NCBI RefSeq assembly: GCF_019933155.2
Contig: NZ_CP082944.1
Location: 1,800,001-1,864,000 of the forward strand
Direction of reading: 5' to 3'
Source of the DNA: Metabacillus dongyingensis
GTDB taxonomy: Bacteria > Bacillota > Bacilli > Bacillales > Bacillaceae
DNA length: 64,000 nt
Shown here one piece after another: positions 54,988-63,549 of this stretch. Under the pieces are notes generated by a model, which worked only from the letters and a program-made list of their open reading frames with translations, made no database searches and was not told the origin of the DNA. The position numbers were made by a program, and so were the translations under genes. Every line of letters starts with the position of its first letter. The first letter of the stretch is position 1.

Positions 54988-55212
54988 TTACTTAAATTCA
55001 AATTCATTCTCGCCTTCCATGCGGTTAGCCTTGCGTACATACGAATAAAAAAGCTCCATTGCTTCTGTTTTAAATGCCTTTGACAGTTCTTCTGAGAAAT
55101 AAAGATCTGGATTCAGCTCATAATGAGGTGTGACGATCTTCAATTCGGTCTTTTCATTCTGAATGTAATGATGGGTTAAGAGATTTGAAGGTATCTGTAT
55201 TCTTTTTGCCAT
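54988..55212 (-). CDS. Small conserved-looking hypothetical protein, 74 aa
   Basis: Start taken at ATG 55212 (MAKRIQIPSNLLTHHYI); the frame extends to 55248 without a better site. GCGGTG lies eight bases upstream. The sequence is soluble and rich in aromatic residues (HYELNPDLYFSEELSKAF, MELFYSYVRKAN). No family is recognised. It is divergent from the ATL gene. Confidence 0.6.
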   Translation of the reverse strand: MAKRIQIPSNLLTHHYIQNEKTELKIVTPHYELNPDLYFSEELSKAFKTEAMELFYSYVRKANRMEGENEFEFK

Positions 55213-55299
55213 GATCAGCACCGCTCTCTGGTCAGTAGTGAAATGCATTACGTTTAGTTTATCATAGAAGGAAGAATATTATTGAACAGGAGATCAAAG

Positions 55300-55626
55300 A
55301 TGGAGACTTTTACTCAAAGAGCGTTATTAATTATAAAATCAATTCCAGCCGGAAAAGTGATGACATATGGACAAGTTGCGCGGTGCGCCGGTCAGCCAAG
55401 AGGAGCGCGGCAGGTTGTCCGCATTCTTCATTCGATGAGCGGAAAGCATCTTCTGCCATGGCATCGTGTCATAAATTCCAAGGGGGAAATCGGAATAAAG
55501 GAGACGGAAGCCGGCAGACTGCAAAAAAAATTATTAGAAGATGAAGGCATCTCTTTTATCGATGAATATCGAATCCATCTTGAGGATTGGATCTATGATG
55601 CCGGGATGGATGCTGCTGACTGGTAA
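55300..55626 (+). CDS. Alkyltransferase-like (ATL) DNA repair protein
   Basis: Start at ATG 55300 after CAGGAGATC; the TTG upstream has no site. The 108-residue protein matches the C-terminal domain of O6-alkylguanine transferases (GKVMTYGQVARCAGQPRGAR) but has PWHRV in place of PCHRV. The missing cysteine defines the ATL proteins, which flip alkylated guanine and hand it to nucleotide excision repair. It complements the true Ogt at 9921. Confidence 0.9.
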   Translation: METFTQRALLIIKSIPAGKVMTYGQVARCAGQPRGARQVVRILHSMSGKHLLPWHRVINSKGEIGIKETEAGRLQKKLLEDEGISFIDEYRIHLEDWIYDAGMDAADW

Positions 55627-55709
55627 AAGAGCTAAATTCACTGTTTAATCCTTATTCGGGGAATTAAAACTTTTCGGTTGACCGCTGTCTTATAATGATG
55701 TAATATACT

Positions 55710-55948
55710 ACTACAAGCTGCATTGTACGTAATGATAATTAAGTTTTAACCTTTAAGCTGTAATAGGGAGTTTTATATCGCATCTGAAATGTCATGCCTC
55801 CATTAGCAGAGGAAGACAGGAAAGCTGCTGCAAACACCCACTTTGAGAAGTGGTGGTTTAAAACTTTCTTACGTAAGTTACGGCAATTGTGGCTTCTTTC
55901 TTTATTCATTTAAAACCAGTTCCTACCTCAGGAGCTGGTTTTTTTGAT
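55710..55948 (+). ncRNA. Putative 6S-like RNA with terminator
   Basis: A promoter-like TTGACC (55677), 17-base gap and TAATAT precede it. The 5' segment AAGCTGCATTGTACGTAA can pair almost fully with TTACGGCAATTGTGGCTT (about 55877-55894), making a long closing stem around a large internal loop, as in 6S RNA. The internal hairpin CACCCACTT...AAGTGGTGG and the following AAACTTTCTTACG also recall Bacillus 6S. It ends in a terminator AAAACCAGTTCCT/AGGAGCTGGTTTT (55912-55948). No frame is convincing. Confidence 0.55.
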
Positions 55949-56059
55949 ATTTTGCAATCATTAGGTTTATATGGCTAAAAACAAGGATTTTTTAGAATGA
56001 ACTCGTAGATCAGTCTCTTTCCCCGTAGATCATCTCAGCAGAACCCTCAGGATCCATAT

Positions 56060-56734
56060 TCAGCAAATCTCCCGAATTAAATGCACCCCATTATTTTTAG
56101 GAGAATTTACATCAGAAGATACTTCAAACGCCTCCATTTGTGTTTGGTCAAAGGGCTTCAAAAACTGATGAAGATAATCAGGATCATGATTAGATGGGTC
56201 AAGCCAGCTTGCTTCGTCTTCGGGCTTCAGAATAACGGGCATTCTGTCGTGAATGGAGCTCATCAGCTCATTTGGTTCGGTTGTGATCACGGTGCAGGAA
56301 TAGATGGTTTTGCCATTTGGCGATTTCCATGATTCCCATAAGCCCGCCATACCGAAGGGCTCATCTGATTTCATTTTAATTCTCATCGGTGTTTTGCCGT
56401 TTTCATGCCGTTTCCATTCATAGAATGAATCGGCAAGAACAAGACATCTTTTATTCCTGAAAGCATGTCTGAAACTTGGTTTATCGGCTAATGTTTCTGC
56501 TCTGGCATTGATTGTTTTATATCCGAATTTTTCATCCTTTGCAAAAGGAGGGATGAGCCCCCATTTTAATAACCCCATTCGATTTTGAGTGCCATCGTTA
56601 ATCACTGAAAGTACTTCGTGGGAAGGAGCGATGTTGTAGCTGTATACATACTCATCTTCATCAATGGCTGCGCCTATATGAAATCGATCTACAAGATCTG
56701 AATACTCTGCGAATAAGGTGTATCTGCCGCACAT
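56060..56734 (-). CDS. SRAP/HMCES family DNA-protein crosslinking protein (YedK-like)
   Basis: Start at ATG 56734 (MCGRYTLF), after AAAAAGGAG; after methionine removal the cysteine becomes the N-terminal nucleophile, so the start is decisive. The 224-residue protein has the SRAP signatures NIAPSHEV, LLKWGLIPPF, NARAETL, CLVLADSFYEW and the histidine of IHDRMPVIL. It caps abasic sites in single-stranded DNA. It is divergent from an ATPase gene and near the ATL gene. Confidence 0.92.
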   Translation of the reverse strand: MCGRYTLFAEYSDLVDRFHIGAAIDEDEYVYSYNIAPSHEVLSVINDGTQNRMGLLKWGLIPPFAKDEKFGYKTINARAETLADKPSFRHAFRNKRCLVLADSFYEWKRHENGKTPMRIKMKSDEPFGMAGLWESWKSPNGKTIYSCTVITTEPNELMSSIHDRMPVILKPEDEASWLDPSNHDPDYLHQFLKPFDQTQMEAFEVSSDVNSPKNNGVHLIREIC

Positions 56735-56831
56735 GGACATTCTCCTTTTTAAGTAAAATGATACCGTTATCATTCCCTTTAGACAAGGAGAAAAAAGATG
56801 TCGTATAATAAAAACTAAAAAGGAGAGATCT

Positions 56832-57626
56832 GTGGTGCATTTAAAGAGATTAAGCTTTGTCCCTGATTATGAGAAGCAGGAGTATCCTTATGGACTTCCG
56901 CTGTTTAAAGAAACTCTTACACTGTCGTTCGATGCACCGGTAACAATTCTTGCAGGTGAAAATGGGAGCGGTAAGTCAACACTGCTTGAAGCAATAGCCG
57001 AGCATTCAGGTTTAATCCGCATTGCATCAGCAGATGATGACGATTTAAATGACGAAATCAGGAGATTTTCCCGCCAGTTAAAGCTTTCATGGAGTGCAAA
57101 AACAAAAAAAGGTTTTTATTTAAAGGCAGATGACTTTATGACTTATGCCCGCAACGTCACGCACATGAGAGCAGAGGCAGCAAAAAGGCTTGAGGAAGTA
57201 GAAGATGAATACCGGGACAAATCGATTTTGGCCCGTCAGCTTGCTGCCTCTCCTTATCATAAAACGATCGGGGAAATTGAGGAACTTTACGGGAGAGGGT
57301 TAGACAACCGGTCACACGGAGAGAGATTTTTGGCGTTTTTTCAATCAAGATTTCGCCCAAACGGCTTTTATTTGCTTGATGAGCCAGAGAGTCCGCTCTC
57401 CCCGATGAAACAGCTGAGTTTAATCAGTATGCTGCTTGAAATGATCAAAGAGGGCTCTCAATTTATCATTGCGACGCATTCTCCTATCTTAATGGCTTTT
57501 CCAGATGCTGTTATTTATTCACTTGATGACTTGCCTTTAAAAAGCATTCAATATGATGATTTAGAACATGTCAGAATTACGAGAGAATTTCTGAATTCGC
57601 CTGAAAGATACCTTAAACACTTATGA
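56832..57626 (+). CDS. AAA-family / ABC-type ATPase, soluble
   Basis: 264 residues, one nucleotide-binding domain without membrane helices. Walker A is LAGENGSGKST, the signature is NRSHGERFLAF, Walker B is FYLLDEPES and the H-loop THSP. The central insertion (about 80-150) is charged and probably coiled. Such proteins are often annotated simply as AAA family ATPase; they may act on DNA or in phage defence. GTG 56832 follows AAAGGAGAGATCT. The partner, if any, is unknown. Confidence 0.78.
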   Translation: MVHLKRLSFVPDYEKQEYPYGLPLFKETLTLSFDAPVTILAGENGSGKSTLLEAIAEHSGLIRIASADDDDLNDEIRRFSRQLKLSWSAKTKKGFYLKADDFMTYARNVTHMRAEAAKRLEEVEDEYRDKSILARQLAASPYHKTIGEIEELYGRGLDNRSHGERFLAFFQSRFRPNGFYLLDEPESPLSPMKQLSLISMLLEMIKEGSQFIIATHSPILMAFPDAVIYSLDDLPLKSIQYDDLEHVRITREFLNSPERYLKHL

Positions 57627-57759
57627 GTATTTTGTCGAAATACGGACTAATAATTGACATTTTTCTAGTTCTTCCGTTTTGTTTTTTCCTCAATACACCA
57701 ACACTCCCAACTTTTTCACGTATAGTGTGATGTATTACTATTACATGAGGAGGGGCAAT

Positions 57760-58557
57760 ATGAGGAAAAAGCTTATGGGATTGATTGGCGCATCTGTACT
57801 CAGTGTAAGTGTAATTTTTCCACTGAGCGGGGAAGCAGCACTTGGAGACAGAACACTTTCACAGGGTATGAGCCATTCAGATGTTAAAGAACTGCAGGAA
57901 CATCTTTTATCAAAAAGTGTGTTCCCATATTTTGAAGAGACAGGCTATTATGGTCCAATTACAAAAGAAGCGGTGAAAGAATTTCAGGAAAAGAGCCGGA
58001 TTCAGGTTGATGGAATCGCAGGTCCACAAACGAATCAAAAAATTAAAGTGTTGCGCTATGGCGATATGGGAAAACCAGTAATCAAGCTTCAGCGTCTGCT
58101 GAAAGAGTGGGGAGTATACACTGGTATTGTTGATGGAATTTACGGGAACGGCACGAAAAGTGCAGTAGCCAATTTCCAGCAGCAGCAAGGAATGAAAAGT
58201 GATGGTATCGCTGGACCGCAAACCTTTAGTAAGTTAAATCAAAAATCAAGCAGCGTTTCAGGCACTGTTAAAGAGTTAACGGTTACAAGCACGGCATATA
58301 CGGCTTCTTGCGAAGGATGTTCAGGAGTTACGAAGATGGGTGTGGATTTAAAAAAATACCCTGATGCTAAAGTGATTGCCGTTGATCCGAACGTGATTCC
58401 AATTGGTTCAACAGTAGAAGTTGAAGGTTACGGAAAAGCGATTGCAGCTGATATTGGCGGTGCGATTACAGGCAACAAGATTGATGTCTTTATTGCAGGT
58501 CAAAGCAGTGCAATCAATTGGGGCAGAAAACCAGTGAACATTAAAGTTTATCAATAA
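57760..58557 (+). CDS. Secreted peptidoglycan-binding protein with 3D domain
   Basis: Start at ATG 57760 after GAGGAGGGGC. The 265-residue product has a signal peptide (MRKKLMGLIGASVLSVSV, end about residue 26), two PG_binding_1 domains (about 35-95; GPITKEAVKEFQ and 100-165; GNGTKSAVANFQ, each ending DGIAGPQT), and a C-terminal 3D domain (about 175-265; TAYTASCEGC, VIAVDPNVIPIGS, AADIGGAI). The 3D domain is a lytic-transglycosylase-like fold seen in YocH and YuiC. It probably trims or remodels the wall. Confidence 0.85.
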   Translation: MRKKLMGLIGASVLSVSVIFPLSGEAALGDRTLSQGMSHSDVKELQEHLLSKSVFPYFEETGYYGPITKEAVKEFQEKSRIQVDGIAGPQTNQKIKVLRYGDMGKPVIKLQRLLKEWGVYTGIVDGIYGNGTKSAVANFQQQQGMKSDGIAGPQTFSKLNQKSSSVSGTVKELTVTSTAYTASCEGCSGVTKMGVDLKKYPDAKVIAVDPNVIPIGSTVEVEGYGKAIAADIGGAITGNKIDVFIAGQSSAINWGRKPVNIKVYQ

Positions 58558-58586
58558 TAGATTACTAGATACATAGTAAATGGGAA

Positions 58587-58611
58587 ATCCGCTGTAAGCA
58601 GCGGATTTTTG
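58587..58611 (+). terminator. Terminator of the 3D-domain gene
   Basis: AAATCCGCTG and CAGCGGATTT pair around TAAG, followed by T. Confidence 0.82.
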
Positions 58612-58664
58612 CTTTTTTAGAATGGCCGGCTGCAGATAAAAACAGGAACTTTAATGAGAGATTC

Positions 58665-58765
58665 AGGTGTGCGAGTTGAAAAGATGTTCTTTCTAATTGA
58701 AAAAAGATTCTTGCGAGTCGGAGATGTTTCGCGCTAATTGGATTTGTTTTTGCGAGCTGGATCCA
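58665..58765. repeat. Degenerate block of 21-bp repeats related to the 11.6-12.7 kb array
   Basis: TGCGAGTTGA, TCTAATTGA, TGCGAGTCGGA, GCTAATTGGA and TGCGAGCTGGA follow at about 19-21 bp steps (58671, 58692, 58713, about 58733, 58752). Read on the other strand, the big array has TGCGAGTTGGA and ACGAATTGGA at the same spacing. This is therefore the same family in the opposite orientation. Confidence 0.7.
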
Positions 58766-58897
58766 TCTGTACCTCATTATTGCAATCAATAGTTTGACAG
58801 CATCTGCTATAAAACGGTTAACGCTGCTAAAAAAGCATTATTAAGATTAAGAATGAGCAGCAATTCCTATTTAAAAAATGATTGTTTTCAGTGAATT

Positions 58898-59680
58898 CAT
58901 ACACCTTCATTGAGTACTTAAAACCATGGAGTTGACTTTATTGAGGACTCATACACCTTCATTGAGTACTCAGAACCATGGATTTGGCTTTTATGAGGAC
59001 ACATACACCTTCTTTGAGTACTCAAAACCATGGATTTGTCTTTTATGAGGACACATACACCTTCTTTGAGTACTCAAAACCATGAAGTTGACTTTTTTGA
59101 GGACTCATACACCTTCATTGAGTACTCAAAACCATGGAGTTGTCTTTTATGAGGACTCATACACCTTCTTTGAGTACTCAAAACCATGGAGTTGCTTTTT
59201 ATGAGGACACATACACCTTCTTTGAGTACTCAAAACCATGGAGTTGCTTTTTTGAGGACACATACACCTTCTTTGAGTACTCAAAACCATGGAGTTGTCT
59301 TTTATGAGGACACATACACCTTCTTTGAGTACTCAAAACCATGGATTTGTCTTTTATGAGGACTCATACACCTACTTTGAGTACTCAAAACCATGAAGTT
59401 GACTTTTTTGAGGACTCATACACCTTCATTGAGTACTCAAAACCATGGAGTTGTCTTTTATGAGGACACATACACCTTCTTTGAGTACTCAAAACCATGG
59501 AGTTGCTTTTTATGAGGACACATACACCTTCTTTGAGTACTCAAAACCATGTAGTTGTCTTTTTGAGGACACATACACCTACTTTGAGTACTCAAAACCA
59601 TGTAGCTGTCTTTTTTGAGGACACATACACCTTCATTGAGTACTAAAAACTATGTAGTTGTCTTTTTTGAGGACTCAGAT
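58898..59680. repeat. Array C: fifteen tandem 52-bp units with inverted arms
   Basis: TGAGTACT recurs at 58911, 58963, 59015, 59067, 59119, 59171, 59223, 59274, 59326, 59378, 59430, 59482, 59534, 59585 and 59637. Spacing is 52, with 51 at two places where a T is lost. TGAGTACTCAAAA and TTTTATGAGGACTCA are imperfect inverted arms over 41 bp, then an 11-bp linker (TACACCTTCAT). It lies between convergent genes. No coding frame or ribosome site is seen. Confidence 0.95.
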
Positions 59681-59742
59681 CGTGTTCGGTCACCTAGCCA
59701 ATTATCCAATCTCCCCTTTACTTTTCTATCAAAAGCTGCCAA

Positions 59743-60249
59743 TTAGTGTTCAAGCTCCAGACTCATATAAATCTCATCCACATACCCATTCGCAATTTTC
59801 AGAGCTTCTTTGTATTCGCCGTATTGGATAAAGCCCAAAGATTCATATAACGCCTTGGCGCTTTGATTATCAACAGCCACCGCAAGATCAACTTTTTCAA
59901 TGGCCGCATTTTCTTTAATTCTCTCAATAAGAGAGCCCAGTAATTTTTTTCCTAAGCCTTTGCCGCGCATAGCGGGGGAGATGTACATTCCAAGAATTTG
60001 GCCGCGGTGCTTCATTTTTTCAAGACTCTCCTGTTTGAACCCTGCGATGCCGGAAAGCTCTGAATCCATTAAAGCCCCCATAATAAACGCAGATTCTGAA
60101 GGGATTATCTCTTGGATTAATTCCTCAATTGATTTTTTCTTTTCCGATTCATAACTTGAAGCAAAGCTTGCAGGCAGCTCATTCAGGGCCTGCAGCCGCA
60201 GCGCCCGGTACTGCTCTGTGTCTTCCTCTGTCAGCAGCCGAAATTCCAT
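59743..60249 (-). CDS. GNAT family N-acetyltransferase
   Basis: Start at ATG 60249 after GAGAGGTGCTGAT; the frame extends to 60339 but without a site. The 168-residue enzyme has ISPAMRGKGLGKKLLGSLIE (acetyl-CoA loop RGKGLG) and VAVDNQSAKALYESLGFIQYG. It resembles RimI/PhnO-type acetyltransferases of Bacillus. Substrate unknown. It is monocistronic. Confidence 0.88.
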   Translation of the reverse strand: MEFRLLTEEDTEQYRALRLQALNELPASFASSYESEKKKSIEELIQEIIPSESAFIMGALMDSELSGIAGFKQESLEKMKHRGQILGMYISPAMRGKGLGKKLLGSLIERIKENAAIEKVDLAVAVDNQSAKALYESLGFIQYGEYKEALKIANGYVDEIYMSLELEH

Positions 60250-60408
60250 ATCAGCACCTCTCTTCCTTTTCCTAGAGTGAAAAATCATTTCCGGACATTT
60301 TTCCCGCTCCTTATCTGCCTTTCGGAGCTGACCTTGCAATTTTGTCTTTCTTATTTAGTATGGTTTCTTTTCATTAAAGCCATGTAAAATCCGAATTAAG
60401 GAAAAAAT

Positions 60409-60449
60409 AAAACAGCCTGAAAGAGGATTCTCTTATCAGGCTGCTGTTT
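60409..60449. terminator. Terminator after the ykvS-like gene
   Basis: AGCCTGA, inner AAGAG, CTCTT and TCAGGCT form a stem with a bulge; A runs on the left and T after GCTG on the right. Confidence 0.7.
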
Positions 60450-60454
60450 TTAAA

Positions 60455-60643
60455 TCAATGAAGCTGTTCTTTTACAATTTTATAGTTTTTATGATTGACG
60501 ACCGTCCGTCTCTCAAGATCTAAATCCCGGAAATTTTCCATATACGTCAAGTCTACAATCACTGAATTTTCATTAACTTTCTCCACGATGCCACGTAAAC
60601 CGTCTCTGAATTCAATCACATTGCCAACTTTAGCGATTTTCAT
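60455..60643 (-). CDS. YkvS-like DUF2187 protein
   Basis: 62 residues (MKIAKVGNVIEFRDGLRG, VEKVNENSVIVDLTYMEN, TVVNHKNYKIV). The sequence matches the YkvS/DUF2187 family, a KOW-like small beta barrel of unknown function. ATG 60643 is preceded on the minus strand by GGAGAGAGG. The ykv position again parallels B. subtilis. Confidence 0.85.
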   Translation of the reverse strand: MKIAKVGNVIEFRDGLRGIVEKVNENSVIVDLTYMENFRDLDLERRTVVNHKNYKIVKEQLH

Positions 60644-60826
60644 TTCCTCTCTCCTTCTCTATACAGATCCCCATTAGGACTATTTAACATTATTTTTTCA
60701 GTTAAGTAAAGGCTTTCAATCAAAATTGTGCAAGAATTTCGAAAAAGGGCCAAACAGATTAGGTGTAGAAGGGGAATTGAACATGTTATAGTAAGATAAA
60801 ATTGAATTTGAAAGAGGCGAATTAGC

Positions 60827-61693
60827 TTGGTTTCTTCAGGTCTTGTCCTCGAAGGCGGAGGAATGCGCGGGGTTTATACCGCGGGAGTATTAGAATATTT
60901 TATGGAAAAAGATTTTTATTTCCCCTATGTAATCGGGGTTTCGGCAGGTGCCTGCATGGGCGCTTCATATATTTCAAGGCAAAAAGGAAGAAATAAAACG
61001 GTAAACATCAATTTCGCCAATCATAAGAGCTATTTATCGTTAGGGAATTTTATCCGCCATAAGCAGCTATTTGGAATGGACTTCATTTTTGATGAGATTC
61101 CAAACAAACTTGTTCCTTTTAACTTTGATGCCTTTTTAAAAAGCGATCAGACATTTTTAGTAGGAACAACAGACTGTAAGACAGGAGAGCCTGTTTACTA
61201 TAATAAAAAGGATATCGGCAGTGATATTTTAACAATTTTGAGAGCCTCAAGCTCTCTTCCCTTCATTGCGCCAATGATTGATTACGAAGGCAGGAAGCTG
61301 CTTGACGGGGGGATTGTCGATTCGATTCCGATCAAAAAATCACAAGCAGACGGCAATGTCCGGAATGTGGTCATTTTAACCCGAAATGCTGGATACAGAA
61401 AGAAAAAGAGCAGCATGGAATGGATGGTCAGAAGATCATTCAGGGCATTTCCAATGCTTGCAGATGCCATGCTGAACCGCTATGAGCATTATAACCAGAC
61501 GCTTGATTATATTGAGGAGCAGGAAAGGCTCGGCAATGTGTTTGTGATCCGTCCTACTAAAAAGCTCGAAGTTGACCGGATCGAAAGAAATCCGGTTAAA
61601 CTTGAAAAGCTGTATGAGCAGGGTTTACAGGATGCAGAAGCATGTTTTGAAGCACTGCGTAAGTGGCAGGAGCCGCATCACGTCTTAACCTGA
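60827..61693 (+). CDS. Patatin-like phospholipase family protein
   Basis: 288 residues. The oxyanion loop LVLEGGGMRGVYTAGVLE, nucleophile elbow GVSAGACMG (GxSxG) and catalytic aspartate in LLDGGIVDSIPI are all present. It should hydrolyse acyl esters of membrane lipids. TTG 60827 follows GAGGCG at seven bases. The family resembles E. coli YjjU. A separate short-chain dehydrogenase gene follows. Confidence 0.88.
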   Translation: MVSSGLVLEGGGMRGVYTAGVLEYFMEKDFYFPYVIGVSAGACMGASYISRQKGRNKTVNINFANHKSYLSLGNFIRHKQLFGMDFIFDEIPNKLVPFNFDAFLKSDQTFLVGTTDCKTGEPVYYNKKDIGSDILTILRASSSLPFIAPMIDYEGRKLLDGGIVDSIPIKKSQADGNVRNVVILTRNAGYRKKKSSMEWMVRRSFRAFPMLADAMLNRYEHYNQTLDYIEEQERLGNVFVIRPTKKLEVDRIERNPVKLEKLYEQGLQDAEACFEALRKWQEPHHVLT

Positions 61694-61769
61694 ATAACCG
61701 CTTCAAACGTTTGAAGGAAGTTTCCTGGGGGAAAAGTACAATCATACTAAATAAAAGGTGTTGGTAAGA

Positions 61770-62417
61770 ATGAACGTATTAATTGCAGGAGCTAACGGAA
61801 AAACAGGGAGACATATAATAGAACAAATTGCACGCGGAGGCGAGCATCGCGCCATCGCAATGGTGCGGGATCCAAAGCAGGAAAAAGAGCTAAAGAAGCT
61901 GGGTGCCCAAACCGTTGTCGGCGATCTTGAAGGAGATGTATCACATGCGGTTCATCTCGCTGATGCAGTCATTTTTGCAGCCGGATCAGGTTCAAAAACG
62001 GGACCTGATAAAACGATTTCAGTTGACCAGGAAGGGGCTAAAAACCTGATTGACGCAGCTAAGGAACATCGGATTCAGCATTTTGTCATGCTGAGTTCTA
62101 TGGGGACAGATAATCCTTCAGCAGGTCCTGACTCAATGGAGCAGTATTTTAAGGCAAAGGCAATTGCAGATGAATATCTGCGCGGATCTGATCTCTCCTA
62201 TACAATTGTGAGACCTGGTGCACTGACGGATGAAAGAGCAATAGGGAAGATTGAAGCGTCCCAAAAAATAGAGAACAAAGAAAACCGCAGCATTTCCCGT
62301 GAAGACGTGGCAGCAGTTTTGATTGCTTCACTTACTCATGAAGAAGTGAAAAACAAAACGTTTGAAATCCTCTCTGGTGAAACTGACATAGAGGAAGCAT
62401 TAAAATTTATTTATTAA
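61770..62417 (+). CDS. NAD(P)-binding SDR-like oxidoreductase (YhfK-like)
   Basis: Start at ATG 61770 after AAAAGGTGTTGG; a start 12 bases upstream overlaps the site. The 215-residue protein opens with a Rossmann motif MNVLIAGANGKTGRH (GxNGxxG) and contains VMLSSMGTDNP and the YFKAKAIADEYL (YxxxK) segment, then IVRPGALTDE. It belongs to the atypical SDR/NmrA group, like Bacillus YhfK/YwnB. The substrate is unknown. Confidence 0.85.
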   Translation: MNVLIAGANGKTGRHIIEQIARGGEHRAIAMVRDPKQEKELKKLGAQTVVGDLEGDVSHAVHLADAVIFAAGSGSKTGPDKTISVDQEGAKNLIDAAKEHRIQHFVMLSSMGTDNPSAGPDSMEQYFKAKAIADEYLRGSDLSYTIVRPGALTDERAIGKIEASQKIENKENRSISREDVAAVLIASLTHEEVKNKTFEILSGETDIEEALKFIY

Positions 62418-62485
62418 GACATGGACAAGCGGACTTCTCCTTAGTAAACTTGCATATATGAAAAGATTTGGGGGAAGTTCGTTCC

Positions 62486-62680
62486 ATGGATAAACAATTG
62501 GCAAATGAGATGCTGGAATCTTTAAAGAATGGCGAAATGAATGAATATCATGTTCCAAAAGAAGTGTTCCTTACCTTTAGGACCGCTCTTGTTGAACGGG
62601 AGGATTTTAAGCATTTTCGCGGAATTGCCCAACAGGGCGGAAGTGTTGTATATAGGTATATGCAGGTTCCCCGGAGCTGA
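62486..62680 (+). CDS. Small hypothetical protein, 64 aa
   Basis: Start at ATG 62486 after TGGGGGAAG; the frame opens a little earlier. The product reads MDKQLANEMLESLKNGEM, YHVPKEVFLTFRTALV and ends YRYMQVPRS. It is probably helix-rich and soluble. I do not recognise the family; its ribosome site and following terminator support it. Confidence 0.65.
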   Translation: MDKQLANEMLESLKNGEMNEYHVPKEVFLTFRTALVEREDFKHFRGIAQQGGSVVYRYMQVPRS

Positions 62681-62684
62681 ATTA

Positions 62685-62719
62685 GAAAAACGGCTGTCAC
62701 TTGTGACAGCCGTTTTTCT
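62685..62719. terminator. Strong bidirectional terminator
   Basis: AAAAACGGCTGTCAC and GTGACAGCCGTTTTT pair perfectly around TT. It separates the 64-residue gene from the convergent sigma-factor gene. Confidence 0.92.
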
Positions 62720-62732
62720 TTTCCCGAATGGT

Positions 62733-63233
62733 TCAGACTTGTGATTCGTCTGGTAAGGCTTTGATCTTCTTTAATGCCTCTCTTCTCCATGATTTCACAC
62801 TGGCCGCACTTACTTTTTCGCTCTCTGCAATTTCAGATGGCGTTTTCTTTTCAATGCAATAGCCAATCAGCCATTTCTGCTGCATCGGAGACAGGATATG
62901 ACTATATGAGCGGACAATTTGCTCGTTTAACATTTCCTTAATAGGATCATCCTCCATCATCACATCGTTATGATGTTCACGAAGCTCCTCGTGTTCTTGC
63001 CTTCTGATTTGTTTGTTCATTTCATTAAGAAGCTGGCCTCTTATGCACTTATAAAGATAGGTGCTGAAGGTGCCTTTAGAATTGTCATAGGTTTTTGAAG
63101 CATTCCACAATGCGATAAGTCCAATTTGATGATATTCTTCCTGATTTTTTGTAATGTTCAAATGCTTAATGTGATAATAAATCATTTTTTGATACTGCTT
63201 TACAAGTTCTTCAAACCTTTTTTCTTCAATCAT
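62733..63233 (-). CDS. Sigma-70 family RNA polymerase sigma factor
   Basis: Start chosen at ATG 63233 (MIEEKRFEELVKQYQKMI), after GGAGACTTG; the frame extends 40 codons upstream without a site. The 166-residue protein has a region 2 (EEYHQIGLIALWNASKTYD, KGTFSTYLYKCIRGQLLNEM) and a C-terminal region 4 helix-turn-helix (KKTPSEIAESEKVSAASVKSWRR shape). No anti-sigma gene adjoins it. It resembles small phage- or competence-type sigma factors of Bacilli; the regulon is unknown. Confidence 0.82.
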   Translation of the reverse strand: MIEEKRFEELVKQYQKMIYYHIKHLNITKNQEEYHQIGLIALWNASKTYDNSKGTFSTYLYKCIRGQLLNEMNKQIRRQEHEELREHHNDVMMEDDPIKEMLNEQIVRSYSHILSPMQQKWLIGYCIEKKTPSEIAESEKVSAASVKSWRREALKKIKALPDESQV

Positions 63234-63549
63234 TTTCAAGTCTCCATTAAGGAGCGCTCCATTAAAGTATTCCGCGGTACGTTTATCATAAGAAAGGAAT
63301 GTGAAATGGTAAAAGGAGAAAAGAACGTATTTCTCTATGGATAAAAGCTGCAAGTTTGCTGTTTATGCATGGGGAAATGTCCGCTATATTCTATTTCATT
63401 TTCTGAAAATGACGGATATGCCGTATTATTTTGAACATTGAATTGGTAATCCTTCCATTTTTTAAGCAATGATTCTGTTGAATAAAGCTGTTAGGCTATA
63501 ACTTGTACTTCTAACAGACGAATCCGAATGAAAACTGGGAGGTTTACAA

